The notes under the pieces: model-generated
Told to the model about the DNA's origin: nothing
Seen by the model: only the letters and a program-made list of their open reading frames with translations
Databases searched by the model: none
DNA from: Pseudomonas khorasanensis
GTDB taxonomy: Bacteria > Pseudomonadota > Gammaproteobacteria > Pseudomonadales > Pseudomonadaceae
Direction: 5' to 3'
Length of the DNA: 64,000 nt
Assembly (NCBI RefSeq): GCF_014268505.2
Contig: NZ_JABWQP020000001.1
Span: 372,001-436,000 of the forward strand
Program-made: the position numbers and the translations under genes
In this document: piece after piece, positions 52,727 through 60,839 of the stretch
How positions within the stretch are numbered: the first letter of the stretch is position 1
Layout of the letters: each line of letters starts with the position of its first letter

Positions 52727-53353
52727 TTAGCGGCTCAACAGGGACGCAGCACCCGCGCCGCTGAACAACCCGGCACTGATCCGGTTAAACCAGCTCTGGC
52801 CCTTGCCACTGCGCAGGTAGCGCGCTGCGCCATGTGCGCCTAGCCCGTAGGCCAGTTTGCAGCCAAGATCGAGCACCACCCACGTTGCAATCATGATCAG
52901 CAACTGCGGCAGGAACGGCTGTTGCGCGCTGAGAAACTGCGGCAGAAACGCGGCGAAGAACAGAATGTCTTTCGGGTTGCTCGCGCCCAGCACAAAGGCT
53001 CGCCCGAACAGCGTGCGAAAGCGTGGCACCGGCGCAGCCTGAGGCACTTCGGCGCCCACCGAGGGCTGACGCGATTGCTGCCAGCTCTGCCAGGCGAGAT
53101 AGAACAGGTACAACGCGCCGACGACTTTCAGCGCGCCGAACAACTGTTCCGACGCCAGCAGCAAAGCGCCCAGCCCCAGGGCCGAAGCGCTGAGCAGACA
53201 GATCGAGGCAATCACGCCACCCAGAAACGCCGGATAGGACCGGCGCAATCCATAATTCAGACTGTTGCTGATCATCAGCAACGACAGCGGCCCTGGAATC
53301 AGGATCACCACCAATGCAGCGCCACTGAACAGCAGCCAGGTTTCCAGACTCAT
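52727..53353 (-). CDS. LysE/RhtB family amino-acid exporter
   Basis: 208 residues, six hydrophobic helices. Begins MSLETWLLFSGAALVVILIP, with GPLSLLMISNSLNYGLRRSY matching the RhtB motif, and FVLGASNPKDILFFAAFLPQ in the fourth helix region. Inner-membrane exporter for an amino acid or similar; substrate unknown. Confidence 0.9.
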   Translation of the reverse strand: MSLETWLLFSGAALVVILIPGPLSLLMISNSLNYGLRRSYPAFLGGVIASICLLSASALGLGALLLASEQLFGALKVVGALYLFYLAWQSWQQSRQPSVGAEVPQAAPVPRFRTLFGRAFVLGASNPKDILFFAAFLPQFLSAQQPFLPQLLIMIATWVVLDLGCKLAYGLGAHGAARYLRSGKGQSWFNRISAGLFSGAGAASLLSR

Positions 53354-53388
53354 CGCTTTGCTCCTTTGTTGTTATCAAGATGTACAAA

Positions 53389-53412
53389 AGCCCCACCCGC
53401 AAGGGTGAGGCT
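53389..53412 (-). terminator. Terminator after the AzgA-like permease gene
   Basis: AGCCTCACCC / GGGTGGGGCT on the minus strand with a TTGC loop and one mismatch, followed by TTTT. Confidence 0.75.
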
Positions 53413-53438
53413 GGTTTGAAGCTTGATCCGCGCAGCGC

Positions 53439-54788
53439 TTACAGGAAGATGAACTTGGCGATGAAGATCGCGCAAAGCACCCAAAGGCTGACGGAGATTT
53501 CCTTGAACTTGCCCGTGCCGGCCTTCAGCGCGACGTAGGTGATGAAGCCCAGTGCAATGCCGTCCGCCACCGAAAAGGTCAGCGGCATCATGATCGCCGT
53601 GACAATCGCCGGAATGGCGTCAGTCGCTTCGTCCCATTCAATGTGGGCCATGCCGCCCATCATCAGCATCGCCACGTAAATCAGCGCACCGGCTGTAGCG
53701 TAAGCAGGGATCATGCCGGCCAGCGGGGCGAAAAACATCGCCGCTATAAATAGCACACCCACGGTGACTGCGGTAAGACCAGTCCGACCACCAGCGGCCA
53801 CGCCGGCAGCACTTTCCACGTAGCTTGTCACCGGAGGTACGCCGACCACAGCGCCGAATACGCTGGAAGCGCTGTCGGCTTTCAGGGCGCGAGAAAGGTT
53901 TTCGATACGACCGTCAGCACCGACCAGATTGGCGCGCTGGGCAACGCCCATCAACGTGCCGGCGGTGTCGAACATATGCACGAAGAGGAAAGCCAGCACG
54001 ACGCTGATCATGCTGATGTTGAACACACCGGCGACGTCCATTGCCATCCACGTCGGCGCCAGGCTCGGCGGGGCGGACATGATGCCTTGATACTGCACCA
54101 AGCCCAGGCCCCAACCGGCGAGGGTGACGGTGATGATGCTGATCAGGATCGCGCCAAACACTTTGTGATAACTGAGGATGGCGATCATCAGAAAGCAGAT
54201 GGCCGCAAGCAGCGGGCCTGGTTCACGCAACGAGCCGAGTTTGATCAGCGTCGCCGGGCTGTCGACGACGATGCCAGCCGTCTTCAGTCCGATCAGGCCT
54301 AGAAACAAGCCGACACCGGCGCCCATCGCAAAGCGCAGGCTGACCGGAATGCTGTTGAGCAGCCATTCCCGAATCCGCGAAAAAGTCAGGAACATGAACA
54401 GCACACCCGAGATAAACACCGCGCCGAGGGCGGTTTCCCAGTTGTAGCCCATGGTGCCGACCACGGTGTAGGTGAAGAACGCGTTAAGGCCCATGCCCGG
54501 CGCCAGGCCGACCGGCCAGTTGGCGTACAGGCCCATCAACAGGCAGCCCAGCGCGGCGGCGATACAGGTGGCGACGAAGGCTGCACCGTGATCGATCCCG
54601 GCATCGGCCATGATGTTCGGGTTGACGAAGATGATGTAAGCCATGGTGATGAAGGTTGTCAGACCGGCAATCAGCTCGGTCTTCACCGTGGTGCCATGCA
54701 AGCTGAGTTTGAACAGGCGCTCCAGCAGGCCATTACGTAATGGCGGCGTGAGCTCGAGCGGCGGTGCTTCGGATTTGCGGCTTTCCAC
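53439..54788 (-). CDS. AzgA-like guanine/hypoxanthine/adenine permease
   Basis: 449 residues from GTG 54788 (GAGGAG upstream). Twelve to fourteen helices of the NCS2/AzgA branch: TELIAGLTTFITMAYIIFVN near the N-terminus, VGLAPGMGLNAFFTYTV, MFDTAGTLMGVAQRANL, and VGVPPVTSYVESAAGVAAGG. Proton symport of purine bases. The shared decamer upstream links it to the ureide genes. Confidence 0.93.
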   Translation of the reverse strand: MESRKSEAPPLELTPPLRNGLLERLFKLSLHGTTVKTELIAGLTTFITMAYIIFVNPNIMADAGIDHGAAFVATCIAAALGCLLMGLYANWPVGLAPGMGLNAFFTYTVVGTMGYNWETALGAVFISGVLFMFLTFSRIREWLLNSIPVSLRFAMGAGVGLFLGLIGLKTAGIVVDSPATLIKLGSLREPGPLLAAICFLMIAILSYHKVFGAILISIITVTLAGWGLGLVQYQGIMSAPPSLAPTWMAMDVAGVFNISMISVVLAFLFVHMFDTAGTLMGVAQRANLVGADGRIENLSRALKADSASSVFGAVVGVPPVTSYVESAAGVAAGGRTGLTAVTVGVLFIAAMFFAPLAGMIPAYATAGALIYVAMLMMGGMAHIEWDEATDAIPAIVTAIMMPLTFSVADGIALGFITYVALKAGTGKFKEISVSLWVLCAIFIAKFIFL

Positions 54789-54918
54789 AGCGAGTACTCC
54801 TCAAGAGTTTTATTGTTATTTCCAGGGCCGGACCCATGAGGGGCGGCAGCGGCCCTTTGAGGCATACGCGAATTTGTTGACCGTGTAGTCAGGAACTCGC
54901 ACGCAGTGGATTATGCTT

Positions 54919-54928
54919 TTGTGTACAA
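54919..54928. promoter_or_regulatory. TTGTGTACAA operator before the AzgA-like gene
   Basis: Identical to the uraH decamer, 131 bases upstream of the permease start, in an AT-rich stretch. The rest of 54789-55077 holds a REP pair and no gene. Confidence 0.6.
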
Positions 54929-55000
54929 ATAAAGCAAATATTGTTTTTTGTTTTGTCTGCAGTTTTTTTGCTGATAGGGATATATGGCTATCAAGTTCGA

Positions 55001-55066
55001 TTCGCGGGCGGGCTCGCTCCCACAGGAGAATGCGGTTCCAATGTGGGAGCGAGCCTACTCGCGAGG
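55001..55066. repeat. REP pair, slightly diverged
   Basis: TTCGCGGGCGGGCTCGCTCC at 55001 faces GTGGGAGCGAGCCTACTCGC ending 55064-55066; four substitutions between arms. Confidence 0.8.
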
Positions 55067-55077
55067 CGCCGGTTGAT

Positions 55078-55524
55078 TCATTCAAACGCGCTATGCCCGC
55101 CCCCCAGCGCCAGATTCACCGCCAACCATCCATTCACCGCCGCTTCTCCAGCCTCGGCAAACACCCGCTCAAGCAACTTCACCTGCTCGCGTCGCAACGC
55201 CTGCTCAAACTTCGCACCTTCCGCCGTCAGCGCCAGCAGCCGCTTACGCTTGTCCGTGTCGCTGGCCACGCTGTCGACCAGATGCATCTCCTGCAGCTGG
55301 CGCAGGGGTATGTTCAACGCCTGTTTACTCACGCCGAGCAAGGCCAGCAACTCCTTGACGCTCAAGTTCGGATAGCGCGCGATGAAAAAAACAATGCGCT
55401 GATGCACGCGCGAGAGGCCGCGCCGCTCCAGCATTTCGTCAGCCTTGGCGGTGAATGCCTGGTAGCCGAAGAAAAACGCTTCCATGGCCTGTTGCTGACT
55501 GGACGGATTTTTAAGGTCAATCAT
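55078..55524 (-). CDS. MarR family transcriptional regulator
   Basis: 148 residues from ATG 55524 (MIDLKNPSSQQQAMEAFFFG); the earlier TTG at 55542 is less likely. Winged helix with HQRIVFFIARYPNLSVKELL, GVSKQALNIPLRQLQEMHLV, and DKRKRLLALTAEG as the wing. Divergent from the aminotransferase at 55606. Two matching GTCAA-N5-TTGAC sites in the shared promoter region are its likely operators. Confidence 0.92.
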   Translation of the reverse strand: MIDLKNPSSQQQAMEAFFFGYQAFTAKADEMLERRGLSRVHQRIVFFIARYPNLSVKELLALLGVSKQALNIPLRQLQEMHLVDSVASDTDKRKRLLALTAEGAKFEQALRREQVKLLERVFAEAGEAAVNGWLAVNLALGGGHSAFE

Positions 55525-55573
55525 ATTGACGCACTCGCTCAAGCTGTCGTAGTTTCAGTCAACCAGTTTGACT
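55516..55573. promoter_or_regulatory. Two matched MarR operator sites
   Basis: GTCAA-TCATA-TTGAC (55516-55530) and GTCAA-CCAGT-TTGAC (55558-55572; arms extend to AGTCAA/TTGACT). Same arm, same spacing, centres 42 bp apart, i.e. four helical turns, so two dimers could sit on one DNA face. The first covers the marR start codon. Confidence 0.7.
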
Positions 55574-55605
55574 CATTTTTGTTACGCCTCGCTACGGTGA
55601 CTCCC

Positions 55606-56772
55606 ATGGCTTTTTCCGAACGTGTCTCGCGCCTGAAAAGTTCTTTGATCCGAGAAATCCTCGCCGCCGCCCAGCGTCCCGAGGTGATGTCATTCGCCGG
55701 TGGCTTGCCGGCCGAAGCGATGTTGCCGAAGGTCGAATGGGCTGACATGCCACTGTCGCTCGGCCAATACGGCATGAGCGAAGGCGAGCCGGCGTTGCGC
55801 GAAGCGCTGGCGCAAGAGGCTAGAGCGCTGGGGCTGGACTGCAAGGCGAGTCAGGTGTTGGTGGTCAGCGGCTCCCAGCAAACCCTTGATCTGGCGGCCA
55901 AGCTGTACATCGACAGGGGCACTGAAATCTTGCTGGAAGCACCGACTTATCTGGCTGCGCTGCAAATTTTCCAGTTGTTCGGCGCTGAGTGCCTGACCGT
56001 GCCCCAGGAAGCCGACGGTCCGAACCTGGCGCAATTGCGCCGTCGTCTGGAACAGCATCAGCCTGCGTTTATCTACCTGATCCCGACCTTTCAGAATCCG
56101 TCTGCGGTGCGTTACAGCGAGGCCAGGCGCGCAGCGGTCGCCGCCCTGCTTGATGAATTCGGCGTCACCCTGATCGAGGATGAGCCTTACCGCGAATTGA
56201 CGTTTGACGGTGGCAGCGCCAAACCGATTGCTGCGCGACTGGAAAAAGCCAGCTGGGTCTACACCGGTACCGTGTCGAAAACCCTGTTGCCAGGTTTGCG
56301 CGTCGGTTACCTGATCGCCAGTCCGGACTTGTTTCCCCACCTGCTCAAGCTCAAACAATCGGCCGATCTGCACACCAATCGGATCGGCCAATGGCAGGCG
56401 TTGCAATGGATAGGCACGCAGAAGTATCAGCAGCACTTAAGCGAGCTGCGCGATTTCTATCGACAGCGGCGCGATACTTTTCAGACTGCTCTGCAAACGC
56501 ATTTCTCAGATCTGGCTGACTGGAACATGCCGCAGGGCGGGCTGTTTTTCTGGCTGACGCTCAAGCAGCCGCTGGATACGCGAACGTTGCTCAACGAGGC
56601 ATTGGCCAATGATGTGGCGTTTATGCCGGGTGAGCCGTTTTTTCCCGACCCGGATAACCATCATGGGCACTTGCGCCTGAATTTCAGCCACATCGATCCA
56701 GCGCGACTGGATGAAGGGCTCAAGCGGTTGGCGGCGGTGGTGCGGCAGGCACAGTTGGAGAGGGCGGCCTGA
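55606..56772 (+). CDS. PLP-dependent aminotransferase (class I, 2-aminoadipate type)
   Basis: 388 residues from ATG 55606 (MAFSERVSRLKSSLIREILA); the long open frame upstream overlaps marR and is spurious. Fold-type I motifs: MSFAGGLPAEAMLP, SGSQQTLDLAAKLYID, DEPYRELTFDG, and the PLP-lysine in TGTVSKTLLPGLRVGYL. Closest in style to LysN/2-aminoadipate aminotransferases and MocR-type catalytic domains, but with no HTH. Natural substrate uncertain. Probably controlled by the divergent MarR protein. Confidence 0.9.
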   Translation: MAFSERVSRLKSSLIREILAAAQRPEVMSFAGGLPAEAMLPKVEWADMPLSLGQYGMSEGEPALREALAQEARALGLDCKASQVLVVSGSQQTLDLAAKLYIDRGTEILLEAPTYLAALQIFQLFGAECLTVPQEADGPNLAQLRRRLEQHQPAFIYLIPTFQNPSAVRYSEARRAAVAALLDEFGVTLIEDEPYRELTFDGGSAKPIAARLEKASWVYTGTVSKTLLPGLRVGYLIASPDLFPHLLKLKQSADLHTNRIGQWQALQWIGTQKYQQHLSELRDFYRQRRDTFQTALQTHFSDLADWNMPQGGLFFWLTLKQPLDTRTLLNEALANDVAFMPGEPFFPDPDNHHGHLRLNFSHIDPARLDEGLKRLAAVVRQAQLERAA

Positions 56773-56773
56773 A

Positions 56774-56807
56774 ACAAATAAACCGGCTTGAGGGCCGGTT
56801 TATTTGT
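56774..56807 (+). terminator. Terminator after the aminotransferase
   Basis: ACAAATAAACCGGC (56774-56787), loop TTGAGG, exact complement 56794-56807; a perfect 14-bp stem rich in A-T at its base, usable in both directions. A decayed REP follows at 56836-56851. Confidence 0.88.
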
Positions 56808-56862
56808 CTGAAAGGTGCGGTGTCGGTGGGGGCTCATCGCGAGCAGGCATCGCTCACAACCA

Positions 56863-57234
56863 TCAGACTGCAGCAAAGCGCTTGTCCAGATAATCAATGA
56901 TCGCCTTGGATTCGTACATCCAGGTGGTCTGTCCATTCTCTTCAATGCGCAGGCAAGGCACTTTGATCCTTCCGCCCTGTTCCAGCAGTGTCTGCCGATC
57001 CTGCTCATTGTTCTTCGCGTCCTTGAGCGCCACCGGTACGTTCAGACGATGCAAGGCGCGGCGGGTTTTCACGCAGAACGGGCAGGCGTGGAACTGATAC
57101 AGCGTCAGGTCTTTTGCCGCGGCATCCACTTGAGCCTGAGCAGCGGCCGGGCGTTTTTTCTTGCCGGGACGGGTGATGAAATCGATGAAGATAACCAGTT
57201 GGCCGAGGCCGACACGAAGGGCTTTGACGAACAC
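56863..57234 (-). CDS. Glutaredoxin / GST N-terminal-like protein
   Basis: 123 residues from GTG 57234. One hydrophobic N-terminal helix (residues 8-22), then a thioredoxin-fold domain with the redox motif CPFC (YQFHACPFCVKTRRALHRLN), cis-Pro in IKVPCLRIEENG and YESKAIIDYLDKRF. Probably a membrane-tethered glutaredoxin-like protein. Confidence 0.88.
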   Translation of the reverse strand: MFVKALRVGLGQLVIFIDFITRPGKKKRPAAAQAQVDAAAKDLTLYQFHACPFCVKTRRALHRLNVPVALKDAKNNEQDRQTLLEQGGRIKVPCLRIEENGQTTWMYESKAIIDYLDKRFAAV

Positions 57235-57292
57235 GGGACAAGCCTCACAAGGGACATGAAAGAAGGCGCGCAGCTTACCCGATTTTTCACGG

Positions 57293-57325
57293 GCGAAAAA
57301 AAACCGGCGATCAACGCCGGCTCTT
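57293..57325 (-). terminator. Terminator after folE
   Basis: On the minus strand GCCGGCG-TTGAT-CGCCGG followed by eight T. Ends folE transcription 13-45 bases past its stop. Confidence 0.88.
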
Positions 57326-57336
57326 TTTGTCGCGAA

Positions 57337-57897
57337 TTACTTGATGAGGCTGAGGAATTCGCTGCGGGTTGCCGCGTTTTCGCGGAACTCACCGAGCATC
57401 ACCGAAGTGATCATCGACGAATTCTGCTTCTCGACACCGCGCATCATCATGCACATGTGCTTGGCTTCGATCACGACGGCCACGCCCAGCGCGCCGGTGA
57501 CTTGCTGCACCGCATCGGCGATCTGGCGGCTGAGGTTTTCCTGAATCTGCAGGCGGCGCGCATACATGTCGACGATCCGCGCGACCTTCGAGAGGCCCAG
57601 CACTTTGCCGCTCGGGATGTAGGCAACGTGCGCTTTACCGATGAACGGCAGCAGGTGGTGTTCGCACAACGAATACAGCTCGATGTCCTTGACCAGCACC
57701 ATTTCGCTGTTGTCGGAGCTGAACAGGGCACCATTGGTGACCTCTTCGAGCGTCTGTGCATAACCGCGGCAGAGGTACTGCATGGCTTTGGCGGCACGCT
57801 TCGGCGTGTCGAGCAGGCCCTCGCGGGACACGTCCTCGCCCAATTGGCCGAGAATCGCGGTGTAGTTCTGTTCCAGTGTCACAGGGGCTGATTCCAT
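57337..57897 (-). CDS. folE: GTP cyclohydrolase I
   Basis: 186 residues from ATG 57897; GTG 57882 would give a 181-residue protein starting [14 protein letters not shown], nearer the usual pseudomonad start. Zinc ligands Cys78 and His81 in [20 protein letters not shown] and Cys149 in [12 protein letters not shown]. First step of tetrahydrofolate/pterin synthesis. The prophage integrase ends eight bases upstream, so the native promoter and perhaps the first codons have been displaced. Confidence 0.92.
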   Translation of the reverse strand: MESAPVTLEQNYTAILGQLGEDVSREGLLDTPKRAAKAMQYLCRGYAQTLEEVTNGALFSSDNSEMVLVKDIELYSLCEHHLLPFIGKAHVAYIPSGKVLGLSKVARIVDMYARRLQIQENLSRQIADAVQQVTGALGVAVVIEAKHMCMMMRGVEKQNSSMITSVMLGEFRENAATRSEFLSLIK

Positions 57898-57904
57898 AAG
57901 GGTT

Positions 57905-59113
57905 TCAGAGGGGTACTGTTTCTGCCTGTACCAATTTTGTACCAATCAAGCTGTTTTCGAGCTTACCGATTTCACCCCAGTCAGTGCTGGAATTGATCCA
58001 TCGGGCGTAAGTCGATAGCAACATCTGAACGCTATGACCGAGCTGAGTGGCAATAAACGCAGGGTTCATACCCGCCATGAGGCACATGGTAGCGTATGTG
58101 TGTCGGCAGTTGTATTGCCGGCGGGCGCGAATCCCCAATTCAGTCAGTGCAGCCTGGAAGTGTTTGTCGGTCACGCTCGATTGCTGGATGAACTCGAAGT
58201 TCTTGGTGGGCGGGAACACATAGATCGATTCGGTGCGTTTGCGCCGGCTTGGCAAAGCACGTTGCTTCGCCAACAGTTCGGCCTGCTCGATGGCATGCAG
58301 TGCTCGGCTGTTGAGCATGACCTGGCGTCCGTTGCGGGTTTTGGTTCGCTCCTCGATCTTGTAATCCGCGACAATCCGACACACGTTGACCAGTCGCTTC
58401 TCCTTGTCGACCTCCTCCCAGCGCAGCGCCGCGATCTCACTGGGGCGCATGCCAGTGTAGAAGGCGAACTCGAAGTAGGCCGCATAGATCCGCATTGAGT
58501 GGGTCAGCGTCTTATATAGGTGATCGATGATCTGGTTGGCCTCTGCCACCGTGAACGGATCAATGGGTTTCTTGGCCTTCACCGGCAGCTCGATGGATTC
58601 CACCGGGTTACGGTTGATCAGGCCGTCTTTCACCGCGGTACCGAACACCGTGGTTAGACGCTGGATCGCCGCGCGCTTCACGCCCGGCGTCGGCCATTCA
58701 GTGCTCGCTACCACTTTGCGCAGCATCACCGACGTGATGCTGTCCATGGGTAACGTCGCCAGATAGGGCATCCAGTACAGATTGAGCGAGCCTAGGTAGT
58801 TCTTTCGAGTCCCGGCCACGATCTCGCGACTGTTGAGCCACTCCTGGGCGTACTCCCCGAAACGTGGAGTCGCTGAGTAGCTGGCATATGTAGAATTGGG
58901 GAACAGCTCGGCGTAGCGCTGATCATCCAGCACGCCATGCTTAATTAGGCTGGTTACGTTAGCGCGTAAGTCGGCGGCAGCCTTAATCCCCTTCGGCGTT
59001 TGGGGATAGGGGAGGGTTTCGCAACGGCGTTGCCCGTTCCAGGTGAAGCGAATGCGGACGGACTGTCCAGCAAATTCAACTCCGGTGGGCAATCCCATTG
59101 GCTCTCGAGCCAT
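57905..59113 (-). CDS. int: Phage tyrosine integrase
   Basis: 402 residues. N-terminal arm-binding region with [18 protein letters not shown], core-binding SAM-like domain (about 85-175), and catalytic domain with Arg223 ([12 protein letters not shown]), Lys258, Arg337-His338 (YNCRHTYAT), His360 (LGHS) and Tyr369 (STYARW). The HXXR box shows Tyr at the first position, seen in other family members. Catalyses site-specific insertion and excision. Points toward folE, as expected for an attL-proximal integrase. Confidence 0.93.
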   Translation of the reverse strand: MAREPMGLPTGVEFAGQSVRIRFTWNGQRRCETLPYPQTPKGIKAAADLRANVTSLIKHGVLDDQRYAELFPNSTYASYSATPRFGEYAQEWLNSREIVAGTRKNYLGSLNLYWMPYLATLPMDSITSVMLRKVVASTEWPTPGVKRAAIQRLTTVFGTAVKDGLINRNPVESIELPVKAKKPIDPFTVAEANQIIDHLYKTLTHSMRIYAAYFEFAFYTGMRPSEIAALRWEEVDKEKRLVNVCRIVADYKIEERTKTRNGRQVMLNSRALHAIEQAELLAKQRALPSRRKRTESIYVFPPTKNFEFIQQSSVTDKHFQAALTELGIRARRQYNCRHTYATMCLMAGMNPAFIATQLGHSVQMLLSTYARWINSSTDWGEIGKLENSLIGTKLVQAETVPL

Positions 59114-59595
59114 GCTTCGTATCTCCTTAGACTGTAATAAATGCGGCTATCGATGCTGTTCCAAACCCCCTTGGGAATGACGCCTCGGGCGCGCTTGCCT
59201 TGCAATGCCCGGCGCGTGGTACCGACCAGTTCGGCCATCTTGTCTTCTGGAATCTTGTCGAGGTGATAGGTCGGCAGCGATGGTGCTGCCGCCTCATCAC
59301 ACTGCGTATACCCCTCGGCAAGCTGTGCGGGCGAGCGTTTCTGAGCGTTCAGCGTTGCATTGGGAGGCGCTGCCCGGCGCAGCTTTTGGTGTGGGGTAGA
59401 TGCCTCGGTAGCGGCTTGAGGAAAAGCATTAATGCCTGCTGCTGCGCAGCAGAGGCTTTTAATTTCGTGGGTATCGACTCGCGTGTCGTCGAAGAGCAAA
59501 GCGGTCGACATTCGTGCTCGCAGGCGAGATTGTTCGCCGCATTGCTCTGAGATCCGATAATGAGTTGGTCCGAAGTAGGAGAGCGTGCCGTTCAT
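58954..59595 (-). CDS. Excisionase-like phage protein overlapping int
   Basis: 213 residues if the frame is used fully. The central part, KIPEDKMAELVGTTRRALQG, KRARGVIPKGVWNSIDSRIY and [12 protein letters not shown], reads as a winged-helix excisionase module; the N-terminal 100 residues are low-complexity. Its end overlaps int by 160 bases in another frame, much more than usual for xis-int pairs, so the extent is uncertain. ATGA overlap with the upstream gene. Confidence 0.6.
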   Translation of the reverse strand: MNGTLSYFGPTHYRISEQCGEQSRLRARMSTALLFDDTRVDTHEIKSLCCAAAGINAFPQAATEASTPHQKLRRAAPPNATLNAQKRSPAQLAEGYTQCDEAAAPSLPTYHLDKIPEDKMAELVGTTRRALQGKRARGVIPKGVWNSIDSRIYYSLRRYEAWLESQWDCPPELNLLDSPSAFASPGTGNAVAKPSPIPKRRRGLRLPPTYALT

Positions 59596-60014
59596 GCTGC
59601 TTCTCCTTCACTTGCTGCGTGCAGAGAGCAGGCCATGGCGAGAGCTAGCTGGCGCAAGGCTCTGGTTTCGCGTTCCAGTTTTTTTTTCCTGGTACGGAGT
59701 GCGGCGAATGTCTCGGCTGCGATCCTGAGCTTCTCGGCGATATCCAGCAGTGTTGGACGCTCTAATTCGCCGAGGCGCGGATCCTTATCCTGTTGCTTGC
59801 ATCGCTGTACCAGGCGCTGATGGTCTGGCTGGAAGAAGTCGAGCTTTGCTTGTAGTTCACGAATGGGCTTGACGCTTTCGGCGCGCTGAATTTCGTCTCT
59901 TTCTTTTAGTCCCGCAGATTTTCCGTCGATGTGGCCCATCTTGTAACCAGCCCAAATGAGTAGTCCGGCGAAAGCGATCAGGGTGATGAGTGCGCAAATT
60001 TGAATTGCTGTCAT
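59592..60014 (-). CDS. Phage protein with N-terminal membrane helix and coiled coil
   Basis: 140 residues from ATG 60014 (MTAIQICALITLIAFAGLLI). One transmembrane helix (about 4-22), then a charged helical region (EIQRAESVKPIRELQAKLDF, LRTRKKKLERETRALRQLAL). No family recognised. Coupled by ATGA to the excisionase-like gene. Confidence 0.72.
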   Translation of the reverse strand: MTAIQICALITLIAFAGLLIWAGYKMGHIDGKSAGLKERDEIQRAESVKPIRELQAKLDFFQPDHQRLVQRCKQQDKDPRLGELERPTLLDIAEKLRIAAETFAALRTRKKKLERETRALRQLALAMACSLHAASEGEAA

Positions 60015-60033
60015 GTTATGTGCTCCTCGTAAG

Positions 60034-60390
60034 TCATTGGCTGGTGGTGACAACCGTCAATGGTGTGGGTGCCGTTTGGCGTTGGCCGTCCTGCTGCCGC
60101 TGCATATCTTCATCAGCCTTGTAGGCGCGGATGTCGATCAGCGAGGCAACGTGGCGGATGTGCGCGTACTTCAGCGCCTTGCGGCTGGTGTCCAGCGTGG
60201 TGATCGGGAGCTGGATCCGGCCGCTGTTGATTTCTGTCACGAACGACTGCTCGTTGAGATTGCGAAAGTACTGCTCGCGGATTTTTTCCAGCGGGATCAG
60301 GACGTCACCGAAGATTCGATACAGCAGTTCGACGGTGGCCGATTCGGGCGCCGGATGCAGGCGAAGCGGATTCTGTGCGGCGTTACTCAT
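60034..60390 (-). CDS. PrtN-family pyocin/late-gene activator
   Basis: 118 residues. FGDVLIPLEKIREQYFRNLN, RIQLPITTLDTSRKALKYAH and IRHVASLIDIRA match the PrtN pattern (pyocin activator family). In P. aeruginosa PrtN turns on pyocin genes after SOS release of PrtR. Here it sits in the early operon of a prophage and may activate late or lytic genes. Overlaps the upstream small gene. Confidence 0.82.
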   Translation of the reverse strand: MSNAAQNPLRLHPAPESATVELLYRIFGDVLIPLEKIREQYFRNLNEQSFVTEINSGRIQLPITTLDTSRKALKYAHIRHVASLIDIRAYKADEDMQRQQDGQRQTAPTPLTVVTTSQ

Positions 60391-60562
60391 GGGCTTGTCG
60401 AGCCTCCTTGCGTTGTTGTCGTGCCGGGTGGTTCCAGGCGTTCAGGCAGTGGCGTCTGGTCAGCTCGCGCAGATGTTCGGGCACTTCGAGGAGCGCGGCG
60501 TTGCGCTCCTCGCGTGTGCGCATGGCAACGATCTGGCGGGCGTACTCCCTAGGCCACGTCAC
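60383..60562 (-). CDS. Short phage protein (59 residues)
   Basis: GTG 60562 to TAA at 60383: VTWPREYARQIVAMRTREER at the start and RKEARQAHE at the end. Basic and helical, no family recognised. Overlaps the KilAC-like gene by 14 bases and PrtN start by eight, so it sits in the coupled chain. Too short for many gene callers. Confidence 0.7.
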   Translation of the reverse strand: MTWPREYARQIVAMRTREERNAALLEVPEHLRELTRRHCLNAWNHPARQQRKEARQAHE

Positions 60563-60830
60563 GGCGATCTGCCGGGATGGCAGGAAGATCGATGTCCAAC
60601 TGCTCGGCCAACCAGCGGATACCGGCCTGCTTCACCCGAGTCGACTGGCTGTACTGCATTCCGTGTTTCTCGTCATACCAGGGACTGTCCTTGACCCGCA
60701 GGTACGCTTTGTCGCGCTTCGGGTCCGCCGGCAAGTTTCCCTTGAGCAAACCTTTTTCCCGCATGAGAGTGATCAGTTTGGGGCGAGTGAGGCCGAGTTG
60801 AGCGGCTGCTTGGGCGAGGGTGCGTTCCAT
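60549..60830 (-). CDS. KilAC-like phage antirepressor domain protein
   Basis: 93 residues. TLAQAAAQLGLTRPKLITLM REKGLL and YSQSTRVKQAGIRWLAEQLD resemble the KilAC (ANT C-terminal) domain, here alone without an N-terminal BRO/KilA-N part. KilAC domains bind DNA or repressors. A role against the S24 repressor is possible. Confidence 0.75.
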   Translation of the reverse strand: MERTLAQAAAQLGLTRPKLITLMREKGLLKGNLPADPKRDKAYLRVKDSPWYDEKHGMQYSQSTRVKQAGIRWLAEQLDIDLPAIPADRRDVA

Positions 60831-60839
60831 GGCGTCCTC

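Noticed and set aside
54913..55605. Upstream extension of the aminotransferase frame
   Set aside because: It runs through a REP pair and antisense to marR; the class I aminotransferase start is MAFSERVSRL at 55606.
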